Assembly: GCF_029017505.1 (NCBI RefSeq)
Contig: NZ_JAQGEI010000037.1
Location: 1-60,319, forward strand
Direction: 5' to 3'
DNA from: Sedimenticola hydrogenitrophicus
GTDB lineage: Bacteria; Pseudomonadota; Gammaproteobacteria; Chromatiales; Chromatiaceae
Length of the DNA stretch: 60,319 nt
Shown here: piece after piece, positions 35,940-43,913 of the stretch
Position numbering within the stretch: the first letter of the stretch is position 1
How the letters are laid out: each line of letters starts with the position of its first letter
Made by a program: the position numbers and the translations under genes
Notes under the pieces: generated by a model
Database searches by the model: none
Told to the model about the DNA's origin: nothing
Seen by the model: only the letters and a program-made list of their open reading frames with translations

Positions 35940-36787
35940 TCAAGGGTCAACTGGATGTTGTCGATCAGCCGCGCCTTGCCCAGGTGGGCGGCCGCCAGGA
36001 TCACCAGGGATTTGTCACCGGGCCCGGGTTCGGCCAGGTCGGTGGCGCGGCGAATGGCATAGTAGTCGGGCTTGAAGCCTTCCGCCTCCAACCGGCTCAG
36101 CGCCTGGCGCTCCAGCGCGGCAAAATCGAGCTTGCCCTGTTTGATGCCGGCCACGGTCTGTTGCAGTTGCCGGTAGAGCGCGGGGGCAATACTGCGCTCC
36201 GTGTCGCTCAGATAACCGTTTCGGGAGCTGCGTGCCAGGCCGTCCACCTCGCGCACCGTCGGCAGGCCATGGATGGTCACCGGGATCACCAGATCCTCGA
36301 CCATCCGGCGGATCACCAGCAGCTGCTGATAATCCTTTTCACCGAACAGTGCCAGGTCGGGCTGGACCATGTTGAACAGCTTGCAGACCACGGTGGCGAC
36401 GCCGACAAAGTGTCCCGGACGCGAAGCACCGCAGAACAGCCCGGACAAGTCGGGCACCTCGATCCGGGTCTGCTCCGACCGGGGCCGCTTGTACACCTCG
36501 TCCACCGGCGGGGTGAACAGCAGGTCCGTCGCCACCGCACTGAGCTTGTCGGAGTCATCGATCAAGGTACGCGGATAGGCGGCGAAATCCTCACCCTCGC
36601 CAAACTGCAGCGGATTGACGAAGATGGAGACCACCACCCGGTCCGCCAGCGAGCGCGCCTTCCTTACCAGATCCAGATGACCTTCATGCAGGTTGCCCAT
36701 GGTGGGCACCAACGCCACCCGTTCGCCGGCCGCCCGCCAACGGGAGATGGTGTGGCGGAGATCGGCAACCGTTTCAACGGTAATCAT
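35936..36787 (-). CDS. panC: pantothenate synthetase
   Basis: A 283-residue cytoplasmic ligase: pantoate + beta-alanine + ATP gives pantothenate + AMP + PPi. The HIGH-like motif is in PTMGNLHEGHLDL and the KMSKS-like segment is RSSRNGYLS. GEKDYQQL and VEVPDLSGLFCGASRPGHF-like regions are intact. Its ATG overlaps the panB stop by 4 bp (ATGA), giving coupled translation. The stop codon TAG is formed by the CTAG end of a family E repeat. Confidence 0.95.
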   Translation of the reverse strand: MITVETVADLRHTISRWRAAGERVALVPTMGNLHEGHLDLVRKARSLADRVVVSIFVNPLQFGEGEDFAAYPRTLIDDSDKLSAVATDLLFTPPVDEVYKRPRSEQTRIEVPDLSGLFCGASRPGHFVGVATVVCKLFNMVQPDLALFGEKDYQQLLVIRRMVEDLVIPVTIHGLPTVREVDGLARSSRNGYLSDTERSIAPALYRQLQQTVAGIKQGKLDFAALERQALSRLEAEGFKPDYYAIRRATDLAEPGPGDKSLVILAAAHLGKARLIDNIQLTLD

Positions 36788-37581
36788 TTAAAGCTGTGCT
36801 CCTCACCGGGGAAGCTACCGTCCTTGACCGCCTTGACATAACCACCGATCGCCTCGGCAATCGAGTGCGCATCCTGCAGGAAATTTTTCACGAAACGGGG
36901 CGCCTGACGCGGCGTAATACCGAGCATGTCATACAGCACCAGCACCTGACCATCGCAGTCCGGACCGGCACCAATGCCGATCACCGGGATCACCAGCGCC
37001 TCACTGATCTCCCGCGCCAGCCCGCTGGGAATACACTCCAGCACCAGCATCTGGGCACCGGCCGCCTCCAGCGCCAGGGCGTCCTCTTTCATGATGCGCG
37101 CGGACTCGTCGTCCCGTCCCTGCACCCGGTAACCGCCCAGTTTATGCACCGACTGCGGCAGCAGGCCCAGATGGGCGCAGACCGGAATACCATTGGCGGT
37201 CAACTGCCGCACCGTCTCCAGTTGAGTGGCACCGCCTTCCAGCTTGACCATGTGGGCGCCGCCATCCTTCATCAGCCGCCCGGCGGTCCCCAATGCCTGC
37301 TCGGCCGAGCTGTAGCTCATGAACGGCATATCGGCGATCAACAGCGCCTTGCGGCGGCCGCGGGCTACGCACTGGGTATGATAGACCATCTCTTCCACAT
37401 CCACCGGCAGCGTGCTCTCCTGCCCCTGAATCACCATCCCGAGCGAATCACCGACCAGGATCACCTCCACGCCCGCGTCTTCGATCAGGCTGGTGAAACT
37501 GGCATCATAACTGGTCAAAACAGCAATCTTTTCATGCTGTTGTTTCATCTGTATCAGTGTTGCGGTTGTCACATGGGACAT
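36784..37581 (-). CDS. panB: 3-methyl-2-oxobutanoate hydroxymethyltransferase
   Basis: A 265-residue enzyme adding a hydroxymethyl group from 5,10-methylene-THF to 2-oxoisovalerate, the first step of pantoate synthesis. LTSYDASFTSLIEDAGVE, VGDSLGM, GRDDESARIMKEDALALE and IGIGAGPDCDGQVLV are family blocks including metal and substrate ligands. ATG 37581 (MSHVTT) is preferred to the longer frame because gggg lies about 10 nt upstream and it gives the family length. Its substrate is also the keto acid made from IlvG/IlvM products. It is coupled to panC. Confidence 0.95.
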   Translation of the reverse strand: MSHVTTATLIQMKQQHEKIAVLTSYDASFTSLIEDAGVEVILVGDSLGMVIQGQESTLPVDVEEMVYHTQCVARGRRKALLIADMPFMSYSSAEQALGTAGRLMKDGGAHMVKLEGGATQLETVRQLTANGIPVCAHLGLLPQSVHKLGGYRVQGRDDESARIMKEDALALEAAGAQMLVLECIPSGLAREISEALVIPVIGIGAGPDCDGQVLVLYDMLGITPRQAPRFVKNFLQDAHSIAEAIGGYVKAVKDGSFPGEEHSFK

Positions 37582-37620
37582 GATTGTTTTACCCCGTTTT
37601 CTCTCTTTCCACTGTTTCCA

Positions 37621-37672
37621 GGAGTCTGTCGGACTTAACGCCAATCTACTGCGGGAATGCCCGACAGACTCC
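37621..37672. repeat. family E inverted repeat, short form
   Basis: Perfect 12-bp arms ggagtctgtcgg and ccgacagactcc surround a loop containing ctactgcgg. It lies between the kinase gene and panB within the operon and could cause pausing or RNA processing. Confidence 0.8.
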
Positions 37673-37707
37673 CAGGAATCGGATAACCCGCATTGTGCGG
37701 CGCAATA

Positions 37708-38367
37708 TTACAACAAGAGTGGTGCCGGATTGAAATAATGTTTACCGCTGCGCACGCTGCAGATCTGTTGCAGCAGCAACTGATAATCGCGCTCCCGCTC
37801 GATGGGATTGATCTCGGCCGCATTAATAATCAGCAAGGGGGACTTATCATAATGGTAGAAGAAATCGGTATAGGCGTCGCTCAGCCGCTTCAGATAAGCG
37901 GCCTCCATGCGCCGCTCCTGGGGGCGGCCGCGCTTCTGAATCCGCGCCAGCAGCACCTCGACCGGCGCCTGGAGATAGACCACCAGATCCGGCGCGGGCG
38001 CCTCCATCGAGAGTCGCTCGTAAACCTGTTCATACAGGTCCAGTTCCTGCGCATCCAGGTTGATCCCGGCAAACAGCCGGTCTTTTTCCAGCATATAGTC
38101 CGCCACCAGGGCGCGCCGGAACAGATCCTGCTGACGCAGCCCGGTCAGTTGCCGGCTGCGTTGAAACAGGAAAAACAGCTGGGTCGGAAAGGCGGCCTCC
38201 CTGCCATCATTGTAGAAACGCTCCAGAAACGGGTTCTCCTCCACCGCTTCCAGCAGGGTTTCGGCGGCAAAGCTCTGCGCCAGACGCTTCACCAGGCTGG
38301 TCTTGCCGACGCCGATGGGTCCCTCCACCACGATGTAGCCAGGCGGTGTGGCGACTGTGTCAGGCAT
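37708..38367 (-). CDS. deoxynucleoside kinase family protein
   Basis: A 219-residue P-loop kinase. The Walker A sequence GPIGVGKTS is at 16-24, and the EENPFLERFYND, QLFFLFQRSRQL and DYMLEKDRLFA segments match the deoxyadenosine/deoxyguanosine kinase group. It should phosphorylate a deoxynucleoside with ATP. The start overlaps the folK stop by 8 bp, so it is part of the pcnB-folK-panBC operon. This position is common in Gammaproteobacteria, but the substrate there is not firmly known. Confidence 0.87.
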   Translation of the reverse strand: MPDTVATPPGYIVVEGPIGVGKTSLVKRLAQSFAAETLLEAVEENPFLERFYNDGREAAFPTQLFFLFQRSRQLTGLRQQDLFRRALVADYMLEKDRLFAGINLDAQELDLYEQVYERLSMEAPAPDLVVYLQAPVEVLLARIQKRGRPQERRMEAAYLKRLSDAYTDFFYHYDKSPLLIINAAEINPIERERDYQLLLQQICSVRSGKHYFNPAPLLL

Positions 38368-38863
38368 AACGTTTCAGACCATCCTTCGGGCAATTGGCCA
38401 CCAGTATCGCCAGCGGGCCCAGCCCCGGTAACTCCAGCTCAGGCGCGATCTCCTGCAGTGGATAGAGTACGAACGCCCGTTCAGGCAAACCGGGATGGGG
38501 CACGCTCAGCGCCTCGTCGCTAATGATCCGATCACCATAAACCAGCAGATCCAGATCCAGTGTACGGGCACCCCAGCGCACCCCGCGGGTACGCCCCTGA
38601 GCCCGCTCGATGCGCTGCAGTTCGGCCAGCAGATCATGGGGTGCGAGCGTGGTATCGAGGGCCGCCACGGCATTGATATAGTCAGGCTGATCTGCCGGCC
38701 CCAGGGGGGGACTGAGATAGAGGCTGGAGCATTGCCGCAGCACGCTTTCCGGCAGCCGCTTCAGTGCGGCGCAGGCGTTGCGGATCTGCACCACCGGCTC
38801 CGCCAGGTTACTGCCCAGCCCGATATAGGCCGTGACCACGGGCTTGTCTGCATGTGCCTGCAT
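38360..38863 (-). CDS. folK: 2-amino-4-hydroxy-6-hydroxymethyldihydropteridine pyrophosphokinase
   Basis: A 167-residue HPPK transferring pyrophosphate from ATP to the pterin in folate synthesis. YIGLGSNL near the N-terminus and RWGARTLDLDLLVYGD (metal-binding aspartates) plus VPHPGLPERAFVL are diagnostic. It follows pcnB after 27 bp and overlaps the kinase gene. Confidence 0.95.
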   Translation of the reverse strand: MQAHADKPVVTAYIGLGSNLAEPVVQIRNACAALKRLPESVLRQCSSLYLSPPLGPADQPDYINAVAALDTTLAPHDLLAELQRIERAQGRTRGVRWGARTLDLDLLVYGDRIISDEALSVPHPGLPERAFVLYPLQEIAPELELPGLGPLAILVANCPKDGLKRYA

Positions 38864-38890
38864 CGTACGTAGCTCTGGATAGTCCCGGGG

Positions 38891-40201
38891 CTAGCCCTGG
38901 CCGGCCGGCTTGGAGGGGCGTCTGCGCCGGCGCCGGCGCCGCTGGGGTTTCTCACCACCGCCGTTCGCCTGGCGGACCATCTGGTTGCGCTCCTCGCCAT
39001 CCTGCTCCTGGAAACCGGTCCACCAGTCTGCCAGCTCCTGATCGACCTCGCCCGCTTCCGCGCGCAGCAGGAGAAAATCGTAGGCGGCGCGAAAACGGGG
39101 ATGGGTCAGCAGGCGATGGGGGCGCTTGCCCGCGCGTTGTTCGAAGCGGTGCTGAAGATTCCAGATTTCCCGCATCGGGATACTGAACCGTTTGGGTATC
39201 GACACCCGCTCCAGTTGGGTCATGAGGACATCATTGCCCGCCTCCTGGATCGCCGGCAGGGGTGCTTCGCCGGCCTCCTGGAGGTGTTCCGCCAGCCGCC
39301 GCACCGGTTCCCACAGCAGCACCGCAAACAGGAAGGCGGGGGTTACCGGCTTGCCCTCGCGGATCCGGCTGTCGGTATTCTGCATCCCCCGGGTGACAAA
39401 GGTGATGGGGAATTCATGGTCTTCATGCGCCAGGCACTCCTCGGTCTCCGGGAACAGTTCACCAAACAGGCCGTAGTGGCGCAGCTTTTCAAAGCTGTGC
39501 AGCGCAACGCCCGCCATGAACAGCTTCAGTACCTCCTCAAACAGGCGTGCCGCCGGCACACTCTGGAGCAGGGATCCCAGTTCAAGCAGGGGCTTTTCAC
39601 AGGCCGGATTGATGATGAAACCGAGCTTGGCGGCAAACCGCACGGCCCGCAGCATGCGCACCGGATCCTCGCGGTAACGGGTCTCGGGGTCACCCAGCAG
39701 CCGCAGCACACCCGCGCGCAAATCCTCCATGCCACCGGCATAATCCACCACCGAGAAGTCTTCTATATTGTAATAGAGGGCATTGATGGTGAAATCACGC
39801 CGCACGGCGTCCTCTTCGATGGTGCCGTAGATGTTGTCCCGCACCAGCATCCCGTTTTCGGTCTCCCGGTCTCCCGGTTCGGCGGCATCCTGCATGCTGC
39901 GGAAGGTGGCGACCTCGATGATCTCCCGGCCGAAGTGAACATGGGCCAGGCGGAACCGGCGCCCGATCAGGCGGCAGTTACGAAACACCTCCTTGACCTG
40001 TTCCGGCGTGGCATCGGTGGCGACGTCGAAATCCTTGGGCTCACGGCCCAACAGCAGATCACGCACGCCACCGCCCACCAGGTAGGATTGAAACCCGGCC
40101 GCCTTCAGGCGATAGAGCACCTTGGTGGCATGGTCGCTGATATTCGCCCTGGAGATATTGTGTTCGGGGCGGGGAATGATTTGCAGGGTAGCTATGTTAA
40201 T
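38891..40201 (-). CDS. pcnB: poly(A) polymerase I, probably starting at AUU
   Basis: About 436 residues, adding 3-prime poly(A) tails that mark RNA for decay. The nucleotidyltransferase core has LVGGGVRDLLLG with KDFDVATDATPEQV, followed by RRDFTINALYYN and a basic C-terminal tail (RRRRRRRRPSKPAG). Similarity to the E. coli protein ([20 protein letters not shown]) reaches back to IIPRPEHNISRANISDHATKV, upstream of the first GTG at 40120. An in-frame TAA lies at 40210-40208. Between them there is no ATG, GTG or TTG: the options are ATA 40204, ATT 40201, ATA 40195 and CTG 40186. ATT is chosen because E. coli pcnB is known to use AUU and AAGGA is adjacent; the exact codon is inferred. Confidence 0.9.
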   Translation of the reverse strand: MNIATLQIIPRPEHNISRANISDHATKVLYRLKAAGFQSYLVGGGVRDLLLGREPKDFDVATDATPEQVKEVFRNCRLIGRRFRLAHVHFGREIIEVATFRSMQDAAEPGDRETENGMLVRDNIYGTIEEDAVRRDFTINALYYNIEDFSVVDYAGGMEDLRAGVLRLLGDPETRYREDPVRMLRAVRFAAKLGFIINPACEKPLLELGSLLQSVPAARLFEEVLKLFMAGVALHSFEKLRHYGLFGELFPETEECLAHEDHEFPITFVTRGMQNTDSRIREGKPVTPAFLFAVLLWEPVRRLAEHLQEAGEAPLPAIQEAGNDVLMTQLERVSIPKRFSIPMREIWNLQHRFEQRAGKRPHRLLTHPRFRAAYDFLLLRAEAGEVDQELADWWTGFQEQDGEERNQMVRQANGGGEKPQRRRRRRRRPSKPAGQG

Positions 40202-40208
40202 TATTCCT
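40193..40208 (-). promoter_or_regulatory. ribosome site and non-canonical start region of pcnB
   Basis: On the minus strand AAGGA (40209-40205 region) is followed by ATA ATT AAC ATA. The gap to ATT 40201 is 3 nt and to ATA 40195 is 9 nt, so spacing alone does not settle which is used. A rare start would hold PcnB at a low level. Confidence 0.6.
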
Positions 40209-40280
40209 TATGCACTTCAAAAAGATTGCGGCGCCCAGAGTGTACAGAATCACGCAACTAAAAAAAATGGTCATTACGAC

Positions 40281-40308
40281 TTGAGCCAAAACAAACTGTG
40301 GGTATAAT
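40281..40308 (+). promoter_or_regulatory. promoter of tRNA-Glu
   Basis: TTGAGC (40281-40286) and a perfect TATAAT (40303-40308) with a 16-bp spacer end 20 bp before the tRNA. Confidence 0.8.
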
Positions 40309-40328
40309 ACGCCACGCCCGAGTGCACT

Positions 40329-40404
40329 GCTCCCTTCGTCTAGTGGCCTAGGACTCCGCCCTCTCACGGCGGCAACAGGGGTTCGAGTCCCCTAGGGAGT
40401 ACCA
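40329..40404 (+). tRNA. tRNA-Glu (anticodon CTC)
   Basis: 76 nt including encoded CCA. The acceptor gctccct pairs with agggagt, the anticodon stem ccgcc/ggcgg encloses loop ctctcac (anticodon CTC), and the T arm has ggttcgagtcc. It aligns end to end with E. coli tRNA-Glu(UUC) but decodes GAG only, so another Glu tRNA should exist elsewhere for GAA. Confidence 0.97.
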
Positions 40405-40418
40405 AATACGTGAGAAAA

Positions 40419-40454
40419 CAAAGGGTTGACAGGAAACTGCCAACCCTTTGTTTT
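40419..40454 (+). terminator. rho-independent terminator of tRNA-Glu
   Basis: caaagggttg and caaccctttg form a 10-bp stem, with an inner cag-gaaa-ctg extension, followed by tttt. Confidence 0.85.
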
Positions 40455-40462
40455 GTCCAGGG

Positions 40463-40669
40463 GTAACTACTCACGCGGTCTGTAAGTGATTGGCCTGCCT
40501 TGCCGGCCTCGCACGATGGCTTGTTTCCCCGAATCCGGCCCCCTTTTCAGCGCCTGCCCAAACTCGCTTCGCTCAAACAAGGGCAGGCTTTAATCTGAAA
40601 AAGGGGCCGGATTCGAGGCGCCATCAAGATCGGCCAACAAGGCAGGCCAATCACCCCCCGAGTAGGTAC
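40463..40669. repeat. family C element, long form (207 bp)
   Basis: The ends gtaactactc...gagtaggtac are those of the short form. The centre carries an extra module of about 100 bp with arms cgaatccggcccc and ggggccggattcg and loop text cgcttcgctcaaac. It lies between the tRNA terminator and the flavoprotein gene. Its spurious small frame reappears in other copies. Confidence 0.88.
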
Positions 40670-40703
40670 GTCCAGGGATGGCCGGTAGCGGCTTTGCCCC
40701 CAC

Positions 40704-42842
40704 TCACTCTCCGCGCCGCCAGGCGTGGAATCGTTCGACCCAACGCAGCACCCGCTCCGGGGCATGGGCCCGCTTCCAGTTGCCCGCGGCGTACTTGTTG
40801 GCCTCGGTCCAGGTGGGATAGATGTGGATGGTGCCGAGGATCTTGTTCAGTCCCAGGCGGTAGCGCATGGCGGTGACAAACTCGGCGATCAGGTCGCCGG
40901 CATGTTCACCAGCAATAGTGGCGCCCAGGATCTGGTCCTTGCCCGGCACGGTCAGCACCTTGACGAAACCGTGCGCCTCGCCGTCGGCGATGGCCCGGTC
41001 CAGGTCATCCAGGCCGTAGGTGGTCACCTCATAAGCGACCCCCTGCTCTTTCGCTTCCAGCTCATTCAGCCCCACCCGCGCCACTTCCGGATCGGTAAAG
41101 GTGGCAAAGGGGATCACCGAGTAATCCACCTTGAACTTGCGAAACAGGCCGAACAGGGCATTGACCGCGGCATACCACGCCTGATGGGCCGCAACATGGG
41201 TGAACTGATAGGGCCCGGTCACATCACCGCAGACATAGATGTTGGGGAAATTGGTTTGCAGGAACTCGTTGGCCTCCACCGTGCGGCGTTCGCTGATGCG
41301 CACCCCCAGCTCCTCCAGGCCGAAGCCGCCGGTATTGGCCAGTCGGCCCACCGCCACCAGCACCCGGTCGAAGGGGACCGGGACGGCCTCGCCCCGGTAC
41401 TCGGCCGTCAGGACCCCCTGGCCATCCACGATTTCAAACGATTTGGCGGTATGGCCTGCCAGGACATCGATCCCTTCCGCCTGGAATTGTGCCGTCACCC
41501 GCGCCGCCACATCTTCATCCTCACGGATCAACAGCCGCGGCGCCATCTCCACAATGGTCACTCGGGAACCAAAACGGGCAAAGCACTGGGCCAGTTCACA
41601 GCCGATCGGACCGCCCCCCAGCACCAGCAACCGGCCAGGCAGTTCACGCAACTCCCAGAGGTTATCCGAGGTGAGATAATCGATCCGCTCCAGACCGGGG
41701 ATCGGTGGCACAAACGGGCGTGCCCCGGTGGCGACGATAATATTCCGCGTGGTCAGGGTCTGTCCGTTCACCTCGACCTCATAAGGGGAGCGGATCATCG
41801 CCTCCCCCTCGATCACCTCCACACCCAATCCGCTGTAGCGCTCCACCGAGTCATGGGGCTCCACCGTTTCGATCACCCGCCGCACCCGCTCCATGATCTG
41901 CGAAAAATCGAACTCCGCGCTGGCCGATTTGAACCCGAACTCCGCCGCGCGTCGCGTCTGTGCCAGAAAACGGGCCGAGCGGATCAGCGCCTTGGAGGGG
42001 ACACAGCCGGTATTCAGGCAATCGCCACCCATCTTGTGCTTTTCGATCAGGGTCACCTTGGCCTTGACCGCCGCCGCGATATAGGCCGACACCAGGCCGC
42101 CGGAGCCGGCGCCGATGACCACCAGGTTGCGGTCAAACCGGGCGGGTTTCGGGTAGGCCTTGAGCGCCTTGCGCGCCTTGAGGGCGTCGAGCGTCTTGTG
42201 GGCGATGAGGGGAAACAGCCCCAGCAAGACAAAAGAGGAGATCAGGCCCGGTGACAAAATGCCGGAGAGCGACTCGAGCTGGCCCAACTGGGTGCCGGCA
42301 TTGACATAGACCAGGGTCCCCAGCAGCATGCCCAGCTGGCTGACCCAGGCGAAGGTGAGGGTCTTAAGGGTGGTGAGCCCCATCGCCAGGTTGATGACGA
42401 AAAAGGGGAACAGCGGCACCAGGCGCAGTCCGAACAGATAGAAGGCCCCGTCCTTCTCGATGCCCGCGTTGATCGCCTTCAACTTGTCGCCGAAGCGGTT
42501 CTGCACCAGGTCACGCAACAGGAAGCGCGAGATTAGGAAAGCCAGGGTGGCGCCCAGGGTGGAGGCGAAGGAGACCAACACGGTGCCCCAGAACAACCCG
42601 AAGATGGCCCCCACCCCCAGGGTCATCACCGTGGCGCCCGGCAGGGAGAGCGCCGTCACCAGCACATAGATCACGAACATGACCGCTGCGGTCTGTAAAG
42701 GATGGGCCTGGCGGTAGTCCTGCAGCGCCGCCTGCTGCGATTTCAGATAATCGAGACTGAGGTACTGCCCCAGATCAAAAATAAAAAACAGGCTGATCGC
42801 CAGCGCCAGCACGATCAGTGTCACTATCCGTTTGCGGTTCAT
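40704..42842 (-). CDS. TVP38/TMEM64 membrane domain fused to a mercuric-reductase-like flavoprotein
   Basis: 712 residues in two parts. Residues 1-225 form a TVP38/DedA-like membrane domain with about six helices (SLPGATVMTLGVGAIFG, RLVPLFPFFVINLAMG). Residues 235-712 are a class I pyridine nucleotide-disulfide oxidoreductase: the FAD motif VIGAGSGGL, redox-active C275-C280 (CLNTGC), the second GxGxxG-like VLGGGPIGCELAQ, FAD-binding YVCGDVTG, and a dimer-interface HIYPTWTE motif. It is probably a membrane-tethered thiol/disulfide or metal reductase using NAD(P)H; the substrate is unknown. ATG 42842 is chosen because ggggag lies 4 nt upstream. Confidence 0.88.
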   Translation of the reverse strand: MNRKRIVTLIVLALAISLFFIFDLGQYLSLDYLKSQQAALQDYRQAHPLQTAAVMFVIYVLVTALSLPGATVMTLGVGAIFGLFWGTVLVSFASTLGATLAFLISRFLLRDLVQNRFGDKLKAINAGIEKDGAFYLFGLRLVPLFPFFVINLAMGLTTLKTLTFAWVSQLGMLLGTLVYVNAGTQLGQLESLSGILSPGLISSFVLLGLFPLIAHKTLDALKARKALKAYPKPARFDRNLVVIGAGSGGLVSAYIAAAVKAKVTLIEKHKMGGDCLNTGCVPSKALIRSARFLAQTRRAAEFGFKSASAEFDFSQIMERVRRVIETVEPHDSVERYSGLGVEVIEGEAMIRSPYEVEVNGQTLTTRNIIVATGARPFVPPIPGLERIDYLTSDNLWELRELPGRLLVLGGGPIGCELAQCFARFGSRVTIVEMAPRLLIREDEDVAARVTAQFQAEGIDVLAGHTAKSFEIVDGQGVLTAEYRGEAVPVPFDRVLVAVGRLANTGGFGLEELGVRISERRTVEANEFLQTNFPNIYVCGDVTGPYQFTHVAAHQAWYAAVNALFGLFRKFKVDYSVIPFATFTDPEVARVGLNELEAKEQGVAYEVTTYGLDDLDRAIADGEAHGFVKVLTVPGKDQILGATIAGEHAGDLIAEFVTAMRYRLGLNKILGTIHIYPTWTEANKYAAGNWKRAHAPERVLRWVERFHAWRRGE

Positions 42843-42960
42843 CTTACTCCCCTGGGTCATTAACGTTTCTTATGGCTATTGACCGCACTACGACTCTTTT
42901 TCTTTCGGTCCGCCCAATCTTAACCGATATTCTTACGGCGCTGCCTTATGAAAATCAGCC

Positions 42961-43011
42961 GCGAGGAGTGGTACAGGGATGTACCGTTTACGGACCTAAG
43001 GATGGAATGAA
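42961..43011 (+). repeat. dispersed repeat family B, copy 2
   Basis: gaggagtggtacagggatgt accgtttacggacctaagga, then tggaatga. No gene is seen between 42843 and 43913; repeats cover much of that gap. Confidence 0.75.
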
Positions 43012-43146
43012 CGCGAATAAACCCAAATACCGATTAATCTTCATTATTTGGGGCTCTTCCGCGGAATTCGTGAGTACGGAGAGAAGACATTTTCTCTCGC
43101 CAAGAACGCCAAGAGCGCAAAGACTGCACGTATCGGGATGTAACTC

Positions 43147-43346
43147 AAGTTTCGGAGTTCTCAAGGCGTCGTCCAGGGCGGGCTACCCCCTTGCCGGGAT
43201 CGTCGGAGGCAGGAGGAGTGGTACAGGGATGTACCGTTTACGGAGCCGAGGATGCCATGCCGACGCCGAGCGTACAGGGATGTATTCACAGCGTGTCCCG
43301 GCAAGGGGGTGGTCCGCCCGGCGTCTGGGACCGAACTCCGAAACTT
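43147..43346. repeat. inverted repeat G nested in element F
   Basis: aagtttcggagtt pairs with aactccgaaactt at the ends. Farther in, ggcgggctacccccttgccg pairs imperfectly with cggcaagggggtggtccgcc. Confidence 0.8.
43211..43260 (+). repeat. dispersed repeat family B, copy 3, nested in G
   Basis: aggaggagtggtacagggat gtaccgtttacggagccgag, then gatgccatgc. It is innermost of a three-layer nest. Confidence 0.75.
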
Positions 43347-43585
43347 AAAATGTAAGCAATGAGGTCAGTTTTCCTTGACGTTCCTGGCGTCTTGGCGAGA
43401 GTCCATTTGCCATCTGCCAGCCGGAGGCGCTCGACCCGCGCATAGGTCAAACCTGACAAGTCCCGGTTGGGCCGGGGGATTGCCCCGGGGGTCCACCCTA
43501 CGCCTCGAAAATCCACTATTCGCGTTTAGTCGCATTCATTCGCGGCCAGCACACCGCCCAGCCCAAGATTGTCAGCAAGAAGAAA

Positions 43586-43793
43586 GTTAACTACTCACGG
43601 GGTGATTGGCCTGCCTTGTTGGCCGATCTTGATGGCGCCTCGAATCCGGTCCCTTTTTCAGATTCAAGCCTGCCCTTGTTTGAGCGAAGCGAGTTTGGGC
43701 AGGCGCTGAAAATGGGGCCGGATTCGAGGAGACAAGCCATCGTGTGAGGCCGGCAAGGCAGGCCAATCACTCACAGATCGTGTGAATAGTTAC
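43586..43793. repeat. family C element, long form, before valS
   Basis: The ends gttaactactc and gtgaatagttac enclose the same central module as 40463-40669, in the opposite orientation relative to the module arms. Confidence 0.85.
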
Positions 43794-43856
43794 GGAGCAA
43801 GAATAATTCTCCCGGAACGGGGGGATAAATATGCAATTCAACCGCTTCGCTTGCGT

Positions 43857-43862
43857 TATAAT
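43857..43862 (+). promoter_or_regulatory. probable -10 element of the valS promoter
   Basis: A perfect TATAAT 51 bp before the valS start in an AT-rich stretch. The -35 is weak (caattc at 17-bp spacing). Confidence 0.55.
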
Positions 43863-43913
43863 GCCCCGCTTTATCCCCGACGATTAACCCGAACCAAGAC
43901 AGCCTGACGATCC

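Larger units (their letters stand above)
43094..43401. repeat. family F element (ctctcgccaag...cttggcgagag) with nested inserts
   Basis: Outer arms ctctcgccaagaacgccaag and tggcgtcttggcgagag form an inverted repeat. Its middle is occupied by a second inverted repeat (43147-43346), which in turn holds a family B copy. A second F copy is at 48269-48462. Similarity between the two loci continues about 90 bp beyond the right arm. Confidence 0.8.

Noticed and set aside
40490-40876. A small frame inside the family C element, repeated at 51997-52242 with similar peptide
   Set aside because: The similarity follows from the DNA repeat; both frames run off into unrelated sequence and lack ribosome sites.
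42818-43348. A 176-codon frame in the repeat-filled gap before valS
   Set aside because: It crosses several unrelated repeats (B, F, G) and begins inside the flavoprotein gene; not a plausible protein.
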